Shown here piece after piece: positions 24,280 through 32,777 of a stretch of 44,776 nucleotides of DNA (position 1 is the stretch's first letter; every line of letters starts with the position of its first letter). The translations under genes and the position numbers were made by a program. The DNA is from Streptomyces lacrimifluminis (GTDB taxonomy: Bacteria > Actinomycetota > Actinomycetes > Streptomycetales > Streptomycetaceae). A model generated the notes under the pieces. That model did not search any database. It worked only from the letters and a program-made list of their open reading frames with translations, and was not told where the DNA came from. The stretch spans positions 1 through 44,776 of the forward strand of contig NZ_BMMU01000043.1 in the NCBI RefSeq assembly GCF_014646095.1, given 5' to 3'.

Positions 24280-24301
24280 GTGCGTCGGTCGCACTTTTTT
24301 T
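24280..24301 (+). terminator. short hairpin with a seven-T run
   Basis: GTGCG (24280-24284) and CGCAC (24290-24294) enclose TCGGT and are followed by seven T's. This is the form of a classic intrinsic terminator, which is uncommon in this GC-rich DNA. It lies 85 bp before the GT39 start and points toward it, so it could act as a leader attenuator or block read-through. Read on the other strand, the run gives an A tract upstream of the beta-lactamase-like gene. The stem is only 5 bp, so its strength is doubtful. Confidence 0.35.
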
Positions 24302-24386
24302 CGGGAACTGCTGTCGAGACCCGCTTGGGGAAGGCCCGGACCGCGCGTGACGCACTGTTGCCCTGATTCACAGGTGGCCCCCAGGC

Positions 24387-26705
24387 ATGCCACAGCGCGC
24401 ACCCACCCACCGTCCGGACGATTCGACGGTGACATCTGCCACCGACCCACACCCCCACGCCCCGGAGACCCTCGCCGCCGCCGATCCCGCGGCCCCCGGG
24501 ACTCCACCGGCCCCCGCCCCGTCAGGCATGCCCCGCGCTCCCGAGAAGGCGCCGCGCTGGTCGCTGCCCGCGCTGCTCGCGATCATGCTGCTGGCCGGGG
24601 TCCTGTACTCCTGGAACCTCTCCTCCTCCGGCCTCAACAGCTTCTACAGCGCGGCCGTACTGAGCGGCACGCAGAGCTGGAAGGCGTGGTTCTTCGGCTC
24701 GCTCGACGCGGGGAACTTCCTCACCGTCGACAAGCCGCCCTTCGTCCTCATGGTCATGGGCCTGTCCTGCCGTGTGTTCGGCTACGGCACCTGGCAGATG
24801 ATGGCGCCACTGATCGCGTCCGCGCTCGGCACCATCTGGATCCTGCACTCCTCCGTGAAGCGGGTGTTCGGGCACACGGCGGCCACCGTGGCCGCGCTGG
24901 TCCTGGCGCTCACCCCGATCACCGTGGCCATCAACCGGGACAACAACCCCGACACGCTGCTGGTCTGCCTGATGGTGGCCGGCGCGGCCCTCGCCCTGCG
25001 CGCCACGCGCGACGGCAGGCTGCTGCCGCTGCTCGGCTCGGCGGTGTGCTTCGGCCTCGCCTTCAACACGAAGATGCTCCAGGGTTACATCGCGCTGCCC
25101 GCCGTCTTCGCGGTCTACCTGTACGCGGCCGACCTGGGCCTCGTGAAGCGGATCGTGAACCTGCTGCTCGCGGGCGTCGCACTCGCGGTCGCCAGCTTCT
25201 GGTGGGCCACGGCCGTGTCCCTCGTACCGGCCGACGAACGCCCGTACATCGGCGGCTCGACGGACGGCAGCGCCTGGAACCTGATCATGGGCTACAACGG
25301 CCTCGGCCGCGTCCTCGGCGGCGAGGGCAACGGCGGGGGCGGTGGAGGCGGTGGAGGCGGCTTCTCCGGGACCGCCGGTATCGGCCGGATGTTCAACGAG
25401 ATCCTCGGCGGCCAGATCTCCTGGCTGTTGCCCTTCGCGGGCATCGCGCTGGTGGGCGGCCTGGTACTGATCGGCCGGGCCCCGCGTACGGACGCGACCC
25501 GCGCCGCGCTGCTGATGTGGGGCGGCTGGGCACTGCTCCACTACCTCACCTTCGCCATGGCCGAGGGCACGATGCACCCGTACTACACGACCGCCCTCGC
25601 GCCCGGTATCGCGGCGCTGTGCGGTGGCGGCGGGGTGCTCCTGCTGCGCGCGTTCCGCACCGACAGGCGGTGGGTGTGGGTACTCCCGTCGGCCCTCGGC
25701 GTCACCGGCGTCTGGTCGATCGTCCTGCTGCGCCGGACCGCCGACTGGAACGCGTGGCTGTGGCCGACGATCGCCGTGGTCATGGCACTGGCGATCACGG
25801 GTCTGCTGGTCTTCCGCACCGGACGGCGAGTGCGGCTGCTGGCCGCCTCGGTGGTGGCGGCGATCGTCGCGGCGGTGGCGGGCCCGGCCGCGTACTCCTT
25901 CGCGGAGACCTCCGCGACGGGTGGCGGCATGGGCGGCACGAACCCGACGGCCGGGCCTTCGACGGGCGGCGGCATGGGCGGTCCCGGGGGCGGCGGTGGC
26001 GGTCGCGCGGGCGGCGGTTTCCCCGGTGGCGGCAGCGGCGGGCCGGGCCAGCAGAGCGGCCAACAGCAGGGTGGGCAGGCCGAGTCCGGTCAGCAGGGCG
26101 GCCAGACGGGTACGCCGCCCAGTGGCGGTATGCCCAGCGGGGCACCCGACGGCAGCGGTCAGCAGGGCAGTGGCCAACCGGGTAGCGGTACGGGTACGCC
26201 GCCGGGCGGCACGAGCGCCGAGGCCGGCGGTCAGCAGCAGGACGGGCAGCCCGGCGGTATGGGCGGTGGCGGCGGAGGTATGGGTGGCGGTGTCGACAGC
26301 GAGCTGATCACGTACCTGAAGAAGCACCAGGACGGCGCCAAGTGGCTGCTGGCGGTGTCCAATTCACAGGGTGCGGCGCAGCTGATCGTGAGCAGCGGTG
26401 AGCCGGTGATCTCCATGTGGGGCTGGACCGGCACCGACAAGGCGATGACCCTGGCCAAGCTCAAGGAGCTGGTGAAGAAGGGCGAGTTGCACTACATCCA
26501 GCTCGGCGGCGGCATGGGCGGCGGGGGCGGTATGGGCGGCTCCAGCCTCAGCTCGGAGGTCACGGCCTGGGTGCAGGAGCACGGTACGGCGGTGAAGGAG
26601 AGCGAGTACAGCGGCGGCACGGCGACGGAGTCGTCCGACGCATCGAACTCGTCGACGTCGCCGACGTCGACGATCTACCGACTGGACGCGTCGGACGTCA
26701 GCTGA
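24387..26705 (+). CDS. GT39 (PMT/ArnT-like) membrane glycosyltransferase with Gly/Gln-rich tail
   Basis: The 772-residue protein starts with a Pro-rich cytoplasmic segment. A polytopic core follows, with the first extracytoplasmic loop holding SFYSAAVLSG and the TVDKPPF motif (the acidic residue before KPP being catalytic in the family), then HPYYTTALAPGIAAL and further helices to about residue 500. It should transfer a sugar from a polyprenyl-phosphate donor on the outer face of the membrane. A glycine-rich loop (GGGGGGGGGGF, about 315-325) interrupts the core. The tail (about 510-640) is Gly/Gln/Ser-rich and ends in a folded domain (ITYLKKHQDGAKWLLAVSNS). ATG 24387 and GTG 24429 are both possible starts. 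Confidence 0.85.
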   Translation: MPQRAPTHRPDDSTVTSATDPHPHAPETLAAADPAAPGTPPAPAPSGMPRAPEKAPRWSLPALLAIMLLAGVLYSWNLSSSGLNSFYSAAVLSGTQSWKAWFFGSLDAGNFLTVDKPPFVLMVMGLSCRVFGYGTWQMMAPLIASALGTIWILHSSVKRVFGHTAATVAALVLALTPITVAINRDNNPDTLLVCLMVAGAALALRATRDGRLLPLLGSAVCFGLAFNTKMLQGYIALPAVFAVYLYAADLGLVKRIVNLLLAGVALAVASFWWATAVSLVPADERPYIGGSTDGSAWNLIMGYNGLGRVLGGEGNGGGGGGGGGGFSGTAGIGRMFNEILGGQISWLLPFAGIALVGGLVLIGRAPRTDATRAALLMWGGWALLHYLTFAMAEGTMHPYYTTALAPGIAALCGGGGVLLLRAFRTDRRWVWVLPSALGVTGVWSIVLLRRTADWNAWLWPTIAVVMALAITGLLVFRTGRRVRLLAASVVAAIVAAVAGPAAYSFAETSATGGGMGGTNPTAGPSTGGGMGGPGGGGGGRAGGGFPGGGSGGPGQQSGQQQGGQAESGQQGGQTGTPPSGGMPSGAPDGSGQQGSGQPGSGTGTPPGGTSAEAGGQQQDGQPGGMGGGGGGMGGGVDSELITYLKKHQDGAKWLLAVSNSQGAAQLIVSSGEPVISMWGWTGTDKAMTLAKLKELVKKGELHYIQLGGGMGGGGGMGGSSLSSEVTAWVQEHGTAVKESEYSGGTATESSDASNSSTSPTSTIYRLDASDVS

Positions 26706-26723
26706 GCCCGTCCGACACCGACT

Positions 26724-26753
26724 GGCCCTTGACCGAAACCACGGTCAGGGGCC
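26724..26753. terminator. 12-bp hairpin after the GT39 gene
   Basis: GGCCCTTGACCG (26724-26735) pairs with CGGTCAGGGGCC (26742-26753) with one G-T wobble and the loop AAACCA. It lies 19 bases after the stop and is a likely terminator. Confidence 0.75.
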
Positions 26754-26938
26754 ACCCCCTTCTCCAGACCACCTCTTGTCCTCCCCCTGGCTCTACGCGC
26801 GTCAAATCACGGCGGAATCAACCAAGTTGCCGGTTTAAGTCACCCAACAGACACGTGCAGTTCATTGCCCGAAACGCATGTCCATGTCACGCTCCCGGAT
26901 GTCTCCCCCATTCGACACGCGTAGAACGGACACCCCCG

Positions 26939-27748
26939 ATGCCCGCGACGCAGATACGCACCCGCCGTTGGAAGACCGTGGCGCTCGCCACCTCGACCGT
27001 CCTGGCGGCCCTCGCCATCCCCACGATGACCGCCACCCCGGCCGGCGCGACGACGACCGCGTACGACTCGACGTACTACAAGAACGCGATCGGCAAGACC
27101 GGCACGAGCCTCAAGTCCTCGCTGCACACGATCATCAGCAGCCAGACGAAGATCTCGTACTCCGCGGTCTGGAACGCGCTCAAGGTCACCGACCAGGACC
27201 CCAACAACAGCAGCAACGTGATCCTGCTGTACAGCGGCGCCTCGCGCAGCAAGTCCCTCAACGGCGGCGACGTGGGCGACTGGAACCGCGAGCACACCTG
27301 GGCCAAGTCCCACGGCGACTTCGGCGAGGCGACCGGCCCCGGCACGGACCTGCACCACCTGCGCGCCTGCGACGTGACGATCAACAGCATCCGCGGCAAC
27401 CTGGACTTCGACAACGGCGGCAGCACGGTCTCGGGCGGCGGAGGCAGCCTCAAGGACTCCGACTCCTTCGAGCCGCGCGACGCGGACAAGGGCGATGTGG
27501 CGCGCATCATCCTCTACATGGCCGTGCGCTACGAGGGCGACGACAGCTGGCCCGACCTGGAGCCCAACGAGAAGGTCAACAACGGCAGCAACCCGTACAT
27601 GGGCAAGCTGTCCGTACTCAAGCAGTGGAACGACGAGGACCCGCCGAGCGCCTTCGAGGAGAGGCGCAACCAGGCGATCTACGACACCTACCAGAAGAAC
27701 CGCAACCCGTTCATCGACCACCCGGAGTGGGTCGAGGCGATCTGGTAG
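26939..27748 (+). CDS. secreted endonuclease I family nuclease
   Basis: The 269-residue protein has a Sec signal peptide (WKTVALATSTVLAALAIP, cleavage near AGA-T at 36-38). The catalytic part of the endonuclease I family has a beta-beta-alpha-metal active site: WNREHTWAKS with His119 as the general base, DLHHLRACD (137-145) and Asn149 nearby as expected for metal binding. It should cut DNA and perhaps RNA outside the cell for nutrition or defence. ATG 26939 is the natural start before the signal peptide. The site AACGGA upstream is weak. The gene is flanked by hairpin terminators on both sides, so it is monocistronic. Confidence 0.88.
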   Translation: MPATQIRTRRWKTVALATSTVLAALAIPTMTATPAGATTTAYDSTYYKNAIGKTGTSLKSSLHTIISSQTKISYSAVWNALKVTDQDPNNSSNVILLYSGASRSKSLNGGDVGDWNREHTWAKSHGDFGEATGPGTDLHHLRACDVTINSIRGNLDFDNGGSTVSGGGGSLKDSDSFEPRDADKGDVARIILYMAVRYEGDDSWPDLEPNEKVNNGSNPYMGKLSVLKQWNDEDPPSAFEERRNQAIYDTYQKNRNPFIDHPEWVEAIW

Positions 27749-27782
27749 CCGGTCCGGCAGCGGGCGTACGCATTGCCGCCTT

Positions 27783-27819
27783 GCCCTGAACTCGCCGTGA
27801 CCCACGGGGAGTTCAGGGC
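27783..27819. terminator. terminator hairpin shared by convergent genes
   Basis: GCCCTGAACTC (27783-27793) pairs perfectly with GAGTTCAGGGC (27809-27819), and the loop contains a second 5-bp pairing (CCGTG with CACGG). It follows the endonuclease gene by 34 bases. On the other strand it contains the stop codon of the small membrane protein (27813-27815). Confidence 0.8.
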
Positions 27820-27980
27820 CGTCTGTCGTTCCGCAACCCGATGATCGATCCGCCGAGGAACACGTTGATGACGAGGATCAACCACCGGTCCTTCGCGCCG
27901 CGCGCGAACGCGATGTACGACGGCAGCAGGTAAAGCACGGCAAGGGCCACCATGACCACGATGGCCAGCAAGCTTTTCAC
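27813..27980 (-). CDS. small superinfection-immunity-like membrane protein
   Basis: A 55-codon frame starts at GTG 27980, 6 nt after GGAG, and ends in the terminator hairpin. The product has a hydrophobic helix (SLLAIVVMVALAVLYLLPSY), a short basic loop (ARGAKDRW) and a second helix (LILVINVFLGGSIIG). The order Y-LLP-IA-R and the N-x-FLG--IIG motif match the superinfection immunity family (relatives of phage T4 Imm), in which N-LFLGWT-IGW is the signature. The usual C-terminal WxVAL-W segment is replaced by LRNDRRP, so it is a short or truncated version. The gene is too short to be found by most ORF cut-offs. Confidence 0.6.
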   Translation of the reverse strand: MKSLLAIVVMVALAVLYLLPSYIAFARGAKDRWLILVINVFLGGSIIGLRNDRRP

Positions 27981-28107
27981 CGTGTGCTCCACGGACTGAT
28001 CTTCGGAATGTCGTCGTACTCCACGTGGCCAAGACCGAGAGGATCACAGTCGGAGAGCCGCGGGCGACGGGACAACAGGCTCTCCAGCCGCGCCCGTTCG
28101 CGCAGCC

Positions 28108-28581
28108 TCACGCGGTGCGTGCCGCGGAGGAGAAGTAGGAGTTGGACGTCGGCAGGAACATCAACAGGATGGCGCCGAGGGCGAGCAGGGCCGGGATGCT
28201 GCCGACCAACAGGGCATAGACGATCTCGCCGGCCGTCTCTTCGTCGAAGCCACTCATGTTCATGCTGCCCACGAAAAAGAGCATGCCCAGAGCACCGACG
28301 GCGGCGAGCCCGTTCCGTGCCCATCCACGGCCCTCGCGCATCTTGAAGGCGAGGAGCAGGAACAGCGCACTGGTGACCACCAGGAATCCCGCAGACATGG
28401 CGACCTGCCGCATCGCGCCCTGCCCCATCTCCTCACGCATCTCCGCGAACCCCGAGGGAGAGATGACGAACGTGTCCAGCACCCAGATGACGGTGTCCAC
28501 GGCAATCGCCGCGACCAGGGCCCAGAAAGCCGTGTCCACCGTTCCGGGTCGCCCGGTCCGGTCTGCTTCCGCACTCATCAT
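28108..28581 (-). CDS. four-helix membrane protein of unknown function
   Basis: The protein has 157 residues from ATG 28581 or 156 from ATG 28578, which are adjacent codons. GAGGG a few bases upstream serves either. Four hydrophobic segments are visible: AFWALVAAIAVDTVIWVL, AMSAGFLVVTSALFLLLAF, GLAAVGALGMLFFVG and YALLVGSIPALLALGAILL. Helix 2 is preceded by an amphipathic acidic stretch. The C-terminus SNSYFSSAARTA faces the cytoplasm if the N-terminus does. I do not recognise a named family or assign a function. Two 14-bp direct repeats lie upstream (28664-28710). Confidence 0.75.
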   Translation of the reverse strand: MMSAEADRTGRPGTVDTAFWALVAAIAVDTVIWVLDTFVISPSGFAEMREEMGQGAMRQVAMSAGFLVVTSALFLLLAFKMREGRGWARNGLAAVGALGMLFFVGSMNMSGFDEETAGEIVYALLVGSIPALLALGAILLMFLPTSNSYFSSAARTA

Positions 28582-28954
28582 CCGGCCCTCTTCCCCTTGG
28601 GTTCTCGGTCCGATCCGCTTCTGCCGCTTGTCACTTGCTCTCGCACGCAGGCTCTCGTCCGACTTGCCCCTGGAGACGATCAACCGGGTTCGTCGGTTGC
28701 CCCTGGGGACCGGAATCGTTGCCGGTCGCGCCTCACGCGTACGACCATCCCCGACACGGTCTGCCGGAGCCGGGTGCACGCAGGGTCTCCGTCGTTCTCG
28801 CGGCCGGCCCGGCGTGGCCGCCTCACCGAGACCAAGACGGCCTTCCTTGACCGTCCGCGGGGTGCACTCGCCGAGAGGTCGTCTGGTTCGATCGCGGTTG
28901 TGGCGCCTGATTGTTGGTCCGTTCATTCTTCCAGCGCCGGACAGTCCCCGTCCG
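28582..28954. promoter_or_regulatory. intergenic region with two 14-bp direct repeats
   Basis: TTGCCCCTGGAGAC (28664-28677) and TTGCCCCTGGGGAC (28697-28710) differ by one base and are 33 bp apart, about three helical turns. A weaker relative (TTCCCCTTGGGTTC) is at 28591-28604. They are 80-130 bp upstream of the minus-strand membrane protein and could be tandem sites for a regulator. The rest of the 373 bases holds no gene that I can support. The long minus-strand frame through it lacks motifs and a ribosome-binding site. Confidence 0.4.
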
Positions 28955-30655
28955 TCAGCCCAAGTGCGTCGCCGCGAACATCCGCAGCACCGCCGGAAGC
29001 ACCACCACCGACGGCCCCGGCGCCGCCAGCGCCTTCGCGAGGTCCGTCTCCAGCTTCTGCGCCGACGTCCGCACCCCCGGCACCCCGAACGACTCCGCCA
29101 GTGCCACGTAGTCCGGCCGCGCCAGCTCCGTGCCCGTCGTCTCCCCGAACGCGTCCGTCATGTACTCACGCAGGATGCCGTAGCCGCCGTCGTCGACGAT
29201 CAGCCAGGTGACGTTGAGGTCGTACTGCCGGGCCGTCGCCAGCTCCGCGATCCCGTACAGCGCGCCGCCGTCGCCCGAGACCGCGAGCACCGGGTACGTC
29301 GGATCGGCCACCGCCGCTCCCAGGGCCGCCGGGAAGGCGTAGCCGAGGCCGCCCGCGCCCTGGGCCGAGTGCATGGTGTTGGCGCCGCGCGGGTCGAAGG
29401 CCGACCATGCCCAGTACGAAAGAATCGTCATGTCCCAGAAGGAGGGGGAGCGGGACGGCAAGGCCGCCCTGATCGACTTCAACAGGCCCTGTTCCAGCGT
29501 GAGTTCCTGGTCGGCGAGGCGCGCAGCGACTCGGTCCAGTACCCCCCGGACCCGGTCGCCCGCCGTCTCCCCCGCCGTCTCGTCCTCCCTCACCGCCGGC
29601 ACCGTCTCCAGCAGCGCCTGCAACGCCAGCCGCGCGTCCGCATGGATGCCCAGCGCCGGGTGGTTGGCCTCCAACTTGCCCAGGTCCGCCTCGACTTGGA
29701 CGATCCGGCCGCGCGGCTTGAACGTGTGGTAGTTGGAGGAGAGTTCGCCCAGGCCCGAGCCGACGACCAGCAGGACGTCCGCGTCCTCCAGGAAGTCGGT
29801 CATGTGCCGGTCCTCCAGCCAGGACTGCAACGACAGCGGGTGCGTCCACGGGAACGCGCCCTTGCCGCCGTACGTCGTCACCACCGGGGCCCGGAGGCGT
29901 TCCGCCAGCGCCCGCAGCTTGCCCGAGGCGTCCGCCCGTACGACCCCGCCGCCCGCGATGATCGCCGGGCGCTCGGCGTTCGACAGCAAGTGGGCTGCCA
30001 GCGCCGTCAGTTCGGGGCGCGGGGGCAGTTCCTCGGGGAAGGCGTCGCCGCCCGTCACCACGGGAATCGGGGTTTCCGCCAGCAGTACGTCCTGCGGGAT
30101 CTCCACCCACACCGGGCCGTGCGGGGCCGTGAGCGCCGACTTCCAGGCCGCCTCGATCACCGACGGGATCTGGGACTGCGTACGGACCGTGTGGACCGAT
30201 TTCACCACACCCCTGAACGACGCCTGCTGGTCCGGGAGTTCATGGAGGTAGCCGTGCCTGCCGCCGCCCAGCCCCGCCGTCGGGATCTGACTGCTGATCG
30301 CCAGGACAGGGGCCGAGGCCGCCGCCGCTTCCTGGAGCGCCGCGAGCGAGGTGAGTGCGCCCGGGCCCGTCGACAGCAGCAGCGGCGCCGCCTCGCCCGT
30401 GATCCTGCCGTACGCGTCCGCCGCGAACCCCGCGTTGTTCTCCACCCGCAGACCGATGTACCGCAGGTCGGAGCGGCGCAGCGCGTCGAACAGACCCAGG
30501 GCGTGCTGGCCGGGCAGGCCGAAGACCGTCGTCGTGCCGAGGCCGGCCAGCGTCTCCACGACCAGGTCTCCGCCGTTGCGGCCGGGGGGCGGGTTGAGCG
30601 CGGCCTCCGTCTGGGCGGCGGTCGGCTTCAGTACCAGGTCGTGGTCGTGGGTCAC
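28955..30655 (-). CDS. thiamine pyrophosphate-dependent enzyme, acetolactate synthase-like
   Basis: The 566-residue protein has the three domains of the POX/AHAS superfamily. The Pyr domain has the TPP-activating Glu72 (LRVENNAGFAADAYG) and STGPGAL. The central Rossmann-like domain has RPAIIAGGGVVRADAS. The PP domain has the TPP-magnesium motif from GDGGALYGIAELATA to VDDGGYG. It should decarboxylate a 2-oxo acid, but it is not clearly a true acetolactate synthase, and no small regulatory subunit is nearby. Its GTG start shares GTGA with the stop of the agmatinase gene, so the two are translationally coupled. This suggests a joint role in guanidino- or amino-acid breakdown. That link is inference. 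Confidence 0.85.
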   Translation of the reverse strand: MTHDHDLVLKPTAAQTEAALNPPPGRNGGDLVVETLAGLGTTTVFGLPGQHALGLFDALRRSDLRYIGLRVENNAGFAADAYGRITGEAAPLLLSTGPGALTSLAALQEAAAASAPVLAISSQIPTAGLGGGRHGYLHELPDQQASFRGVVKSVHTVRTQSQIPSVIEAAWKSALTAPHGPVWVEIPQDVLLAETPIPVVTGGDAFPEELPPRPELTALAAHLLSNAERPAIIAGGGVVRADASGKLRALAERLRAPVVTTYGGKGAFPWTHPLSLQSWLEDRHMTDFLEDADVLLVVGSGLGELSSNYHTFKPRGRIVQVEADLGKLEANHPALGIHADARLALQALLETVPAVREDETAGETAGDRVRGVLDRVAARLADQELTLEQGLLKSIRAALPSRSPSFWDMTILSYWAWSAFDPRGANTMHSAQGAGGLGYAFPAALGAAVADPTYPVLAVSGDGGALYGIAELATARQYDLNVTWLIVDDGGYGILREYMTDAFGETTGTELARPDYVALAESFGVPGVRTSAQKLETDLAKALAAPGPSVVVLPAVLRMFAATHLG

Positions 30656-31677
30656 TGCGTTTCGCCGTCCTTGTTCTCGTCCCTGTCCCTGCGGGCCTGT
30701 GCGATCTGCTGGGCGATCTGGCGGGACATGATCGTCGTCAGTTCGTACGCCGTGTGCGACGCCGCGACCGAGGTGATCTCCGCGTGATCGTACGCGGGGG
30801 CGACTTCCACGACGTCCGCCGAGACCAGGTTGCAGGACGCCAGGCCCCGCAGGATCTCCAGCAGCTCCCTCGACGTCATCCCGCCGGCCTCCGGCGTGCC
30901 CGTGCCGGGTGCGAACGCCGGGTCGAGGCAGTCGATGTCGATGGAGATGTAGAGCGGGCGGTCCCCGATGCGCTGGCGGAGCTGGTCGGCGACCTCGTCG
31001 ACGCCGCGCCGCATCACGTCCGCCGACGTCACGATGCCGAAGCCCATCTTCGCGTCGTCGTCCAGGTCCTGCCTGCCGTACAGCGGGCCGCGCGTGCCGA
31101 CGTGCGAGAGGGCGGAGGTGTCCAGGATGCCTTCCTCCACCGCCCGCCGGAACGGCGTCCCGTGCGTGTACTCGGCGCCGAAGTAGGTGTCCCAGGTGTC
31201 GAGGTGCGCGTCGAAGTGGAGCAGGGCCACCGGGCCGTGCTTCTTCGCGACCGAGCGCAGGAGGGGAAGCGCGATCGTGTGGTCGCCGCCGAGGGTCATC
31301 ATCCTCGCCCCCGTCCCCAGCAGTTCGTCGGCCGCCGCCTCCACCGTCTCCACCGCCTCGTTGATGTCGAACGGGTTGACGGCGATGTCTCCGGCGTCCG
31401 CCACCTGCGCCAGCGCGAACGGGGACGCGTCCTGCGCCGGGTTGTACGGCCGCAGCAGCCGCGACGCCTCGCGGATCGCGTTGCCGCCGAAGCGGGCGCC
31501 CGGCCGGTACGAGACACCCGAGTCGAACGGCACCCCGACCACGGCGACATCCGCACGTCCGCCGACCTCGTCGAGGCGCGGCAGCCGCGCGAAGGTCGCG
31601 GGACCGGCGTACCTCGGGATGCGCGACGAGTCGACGGGGCCGCGGGGCGTCTCGTACGCCTCGTAACTGCTGGTCAT
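30652..31677 (-). CDS. speB: agmatinase/ureohydrolase
   Basis: The 341-residue ureohydrolase has the manganese ligands in order: His133 in GGDHT, DAHLD (156-160, with Asp156, His158, Asp160) and SIDIDCLDP (Asp247, Asp249). The N-terminal extension and the THGTPFRR loop are usual for agmatinases. Members of this family hydrolyse agmatine or related guanidino acids such as guanidinobutyrate, and sequence alone does not settle which. ATG 31677 has GAAGG about 9 nt upstream. The downstream TPP enzyme gene overlaps its stop. About 296 bases separate it from the divergent phosphatase gene. I see no clear operator there. Confidence 0.9.
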   Translation of the reverse strand: MTSSYEAYETPRGPVDSSRIPRYAGPATFARLPRLDEVGGRADVAVVGVPFDSGVSYRPGARFGGNAIREASRLLRPYNPAQDASPFALAQVADAGDIAVNPFDINEAVETVEAAADELLGTGARMMTLGGDHTIALPLLRSVAKKHGPVALLHFDAHLDTWDTYFGAEYTHGTPFRRAVEEGILDTSALSHVGTRGPLYGRQDLDDDAKMGFGIVTSADVMRRGVDEVADQLRQRIGDRPLYISIDIDCLDPAFAPGTGTPEAGGMTSRELLEILRGLASCNLVSADVVEVAPAYDHAEITSVAASHTAYELTTIMSRQIAQQIAQARRDRDENKDGETQ

Positions 31678-31960
31678 GCTGTTCTGCCTTCTTTCCTGCG
31701 CCTCGGGGCCGGTTTGGATATGGATTCGGATCCGCCGATACGGGTTTCGGTACGAGTTCGATGGTGCGCCCGACGAGCCGCTCGCGCCAGCGTAGGTGGT
31801 GACCGGGAGGCGACGGTGCCCGACCGGGTGCGGCGGGCGCTGAACAGGGCTCTCCTCACCACGGACCTCGACGATCCGGACATACGGTCCCCGATGGCCG
31901 GGCGGCGTGACCTGCGTCCCAGCGGCCGGTACGCCCGGGTGCTCGCGGTGTCGCCTGCCT

Positions 31961-31973
31961 CACAATGGGAGGC
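31961..31973 (+). promoter_or_regulatory. putative -10 box for a leaderless phosphatase mRNA
   Basis: CACAAT (31961-31966) is 7 nt before ATG 31974. The GGGAGG between them is too close to the ATG to act as a ribosome-binding site, so translation from a leaderless message is more likely. No good -35 box is evident. Confidence 0.3.
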
Positions 31974-32768
31974 ATGCCGATACCCGGGATTCCCAGCCGC
32001 GCCGAGCTTGTCGATCACCTTGTGAAAACCCGTATCGCGGGTGATGTCGCCACGCCCCGCGAGAACAACCTCTCCCACTACCGCAAGCTGGCGAACGGCG
32101 AACGGCACTACTGGCTCGGGCTGGAGCTGGGCGACCGCTGGAGCGACGAGCAGGACGTGCTCGCGGTGATGGCCGAGCGGGTCGGCGTCAACGACGATCC
32201 CGAGCACCGCTACGGCCAGGACACCATCGACCCCGAGCTGACGGTCGCCGCGCTGGAGCGGCTGGCTGCCCGGCTGCGCAAGGCGGCCGACGGGCACGAG
32301 CGGGTGCTGTTCGCGACCGGCCACCCTGGCGGCCTGCTCGACGTGCACCGCGCCACGGCCGACGCGCTGCGGGCCGCCGGCTGCGAGATCGTCGTCATTC
32401 CGGACGGTCTGACGACGGACGAGGGGTACGTGTTCCAGTTCGCGGACGTGGCGGTGCTGGAGCACGGGGCCTCGCTGTGGCACACGCACTCCGGCGAGCC
32501 GATGCGCGCGATCCTGACGGGCCTTGAGCGGGAGGGCCGCCCGCTGCCCGACCTGGTCGTCGCCGACCACGGCTGGGCGGGGTACGCCGCACAGCACGGC
32601 ATCGACTCCGTGGGATACGCGGACTGCAACGATCCGGCGCTGTTCCTGGCCGAGGCGGAAGGCACCCTCCAGGTCGCCGTTCCGCTCGACGACCATGTGA
32701 CGAGCCCGCGCTTCTACGACCCGCTGACGGCGTTCCTGCTGACCGAGGCCGGGCTGCTCGACGACTAG
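31974..32768 (+). CDS. predicted phosphatase (PF15698-type)
   Basis: The 264-residue protein resembles the actinobacterial family annotated as phosphatase. Conserved segments are ATPRENNLSHYRKLANGERHYWLGL, LFATGHPGGLLDVHRA, a DGLTTDEGY loop and VVADHGWAGYAAQHGID. The fold appears Rossmann-like with several histidines and aspartates that could bind metal. The substrate is unknown, and the family name rests on prediction. ATG 31974 gives MPIPGIPSR. The in-frame ATG at 31965 is an alternative. The gene is convergent with tesB, with only 9 bases between the stops and no hairpin. Confidence 0.75.
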   Translation: MPIPGIPSRAELVDHLVKTRIAGDVATPRENNLSHYRKLANGERHYWLGLELGDRWSDEQDVLAVMAERVGVNDDPEHRYGQDTIDPELTVAALERLAARLRKAADGHERVLFATGHPGGLLDVHRATADALRAAGCEIVVIPDGLTTDEGYVFQFADVAVLEHGASLWHTHSGEPMRAILTGLEREGRPLPDLVVADHGWAGYAAQHGIDSVGYADCNDPALFLAEAEGTLQVAVPLDDHVTSPRFYDPLTAFLLTEAGLLDD

Positions 32769-32777
32769 AAACGCACG

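Noticed and set aside
28582..28926. N-terminal extension of the four-helix membrane protein to 28926
   Set aside because: The extension is Arg/Pro-rich without motifs, and a good ribosome-binding site sits at the internal ATG pair.
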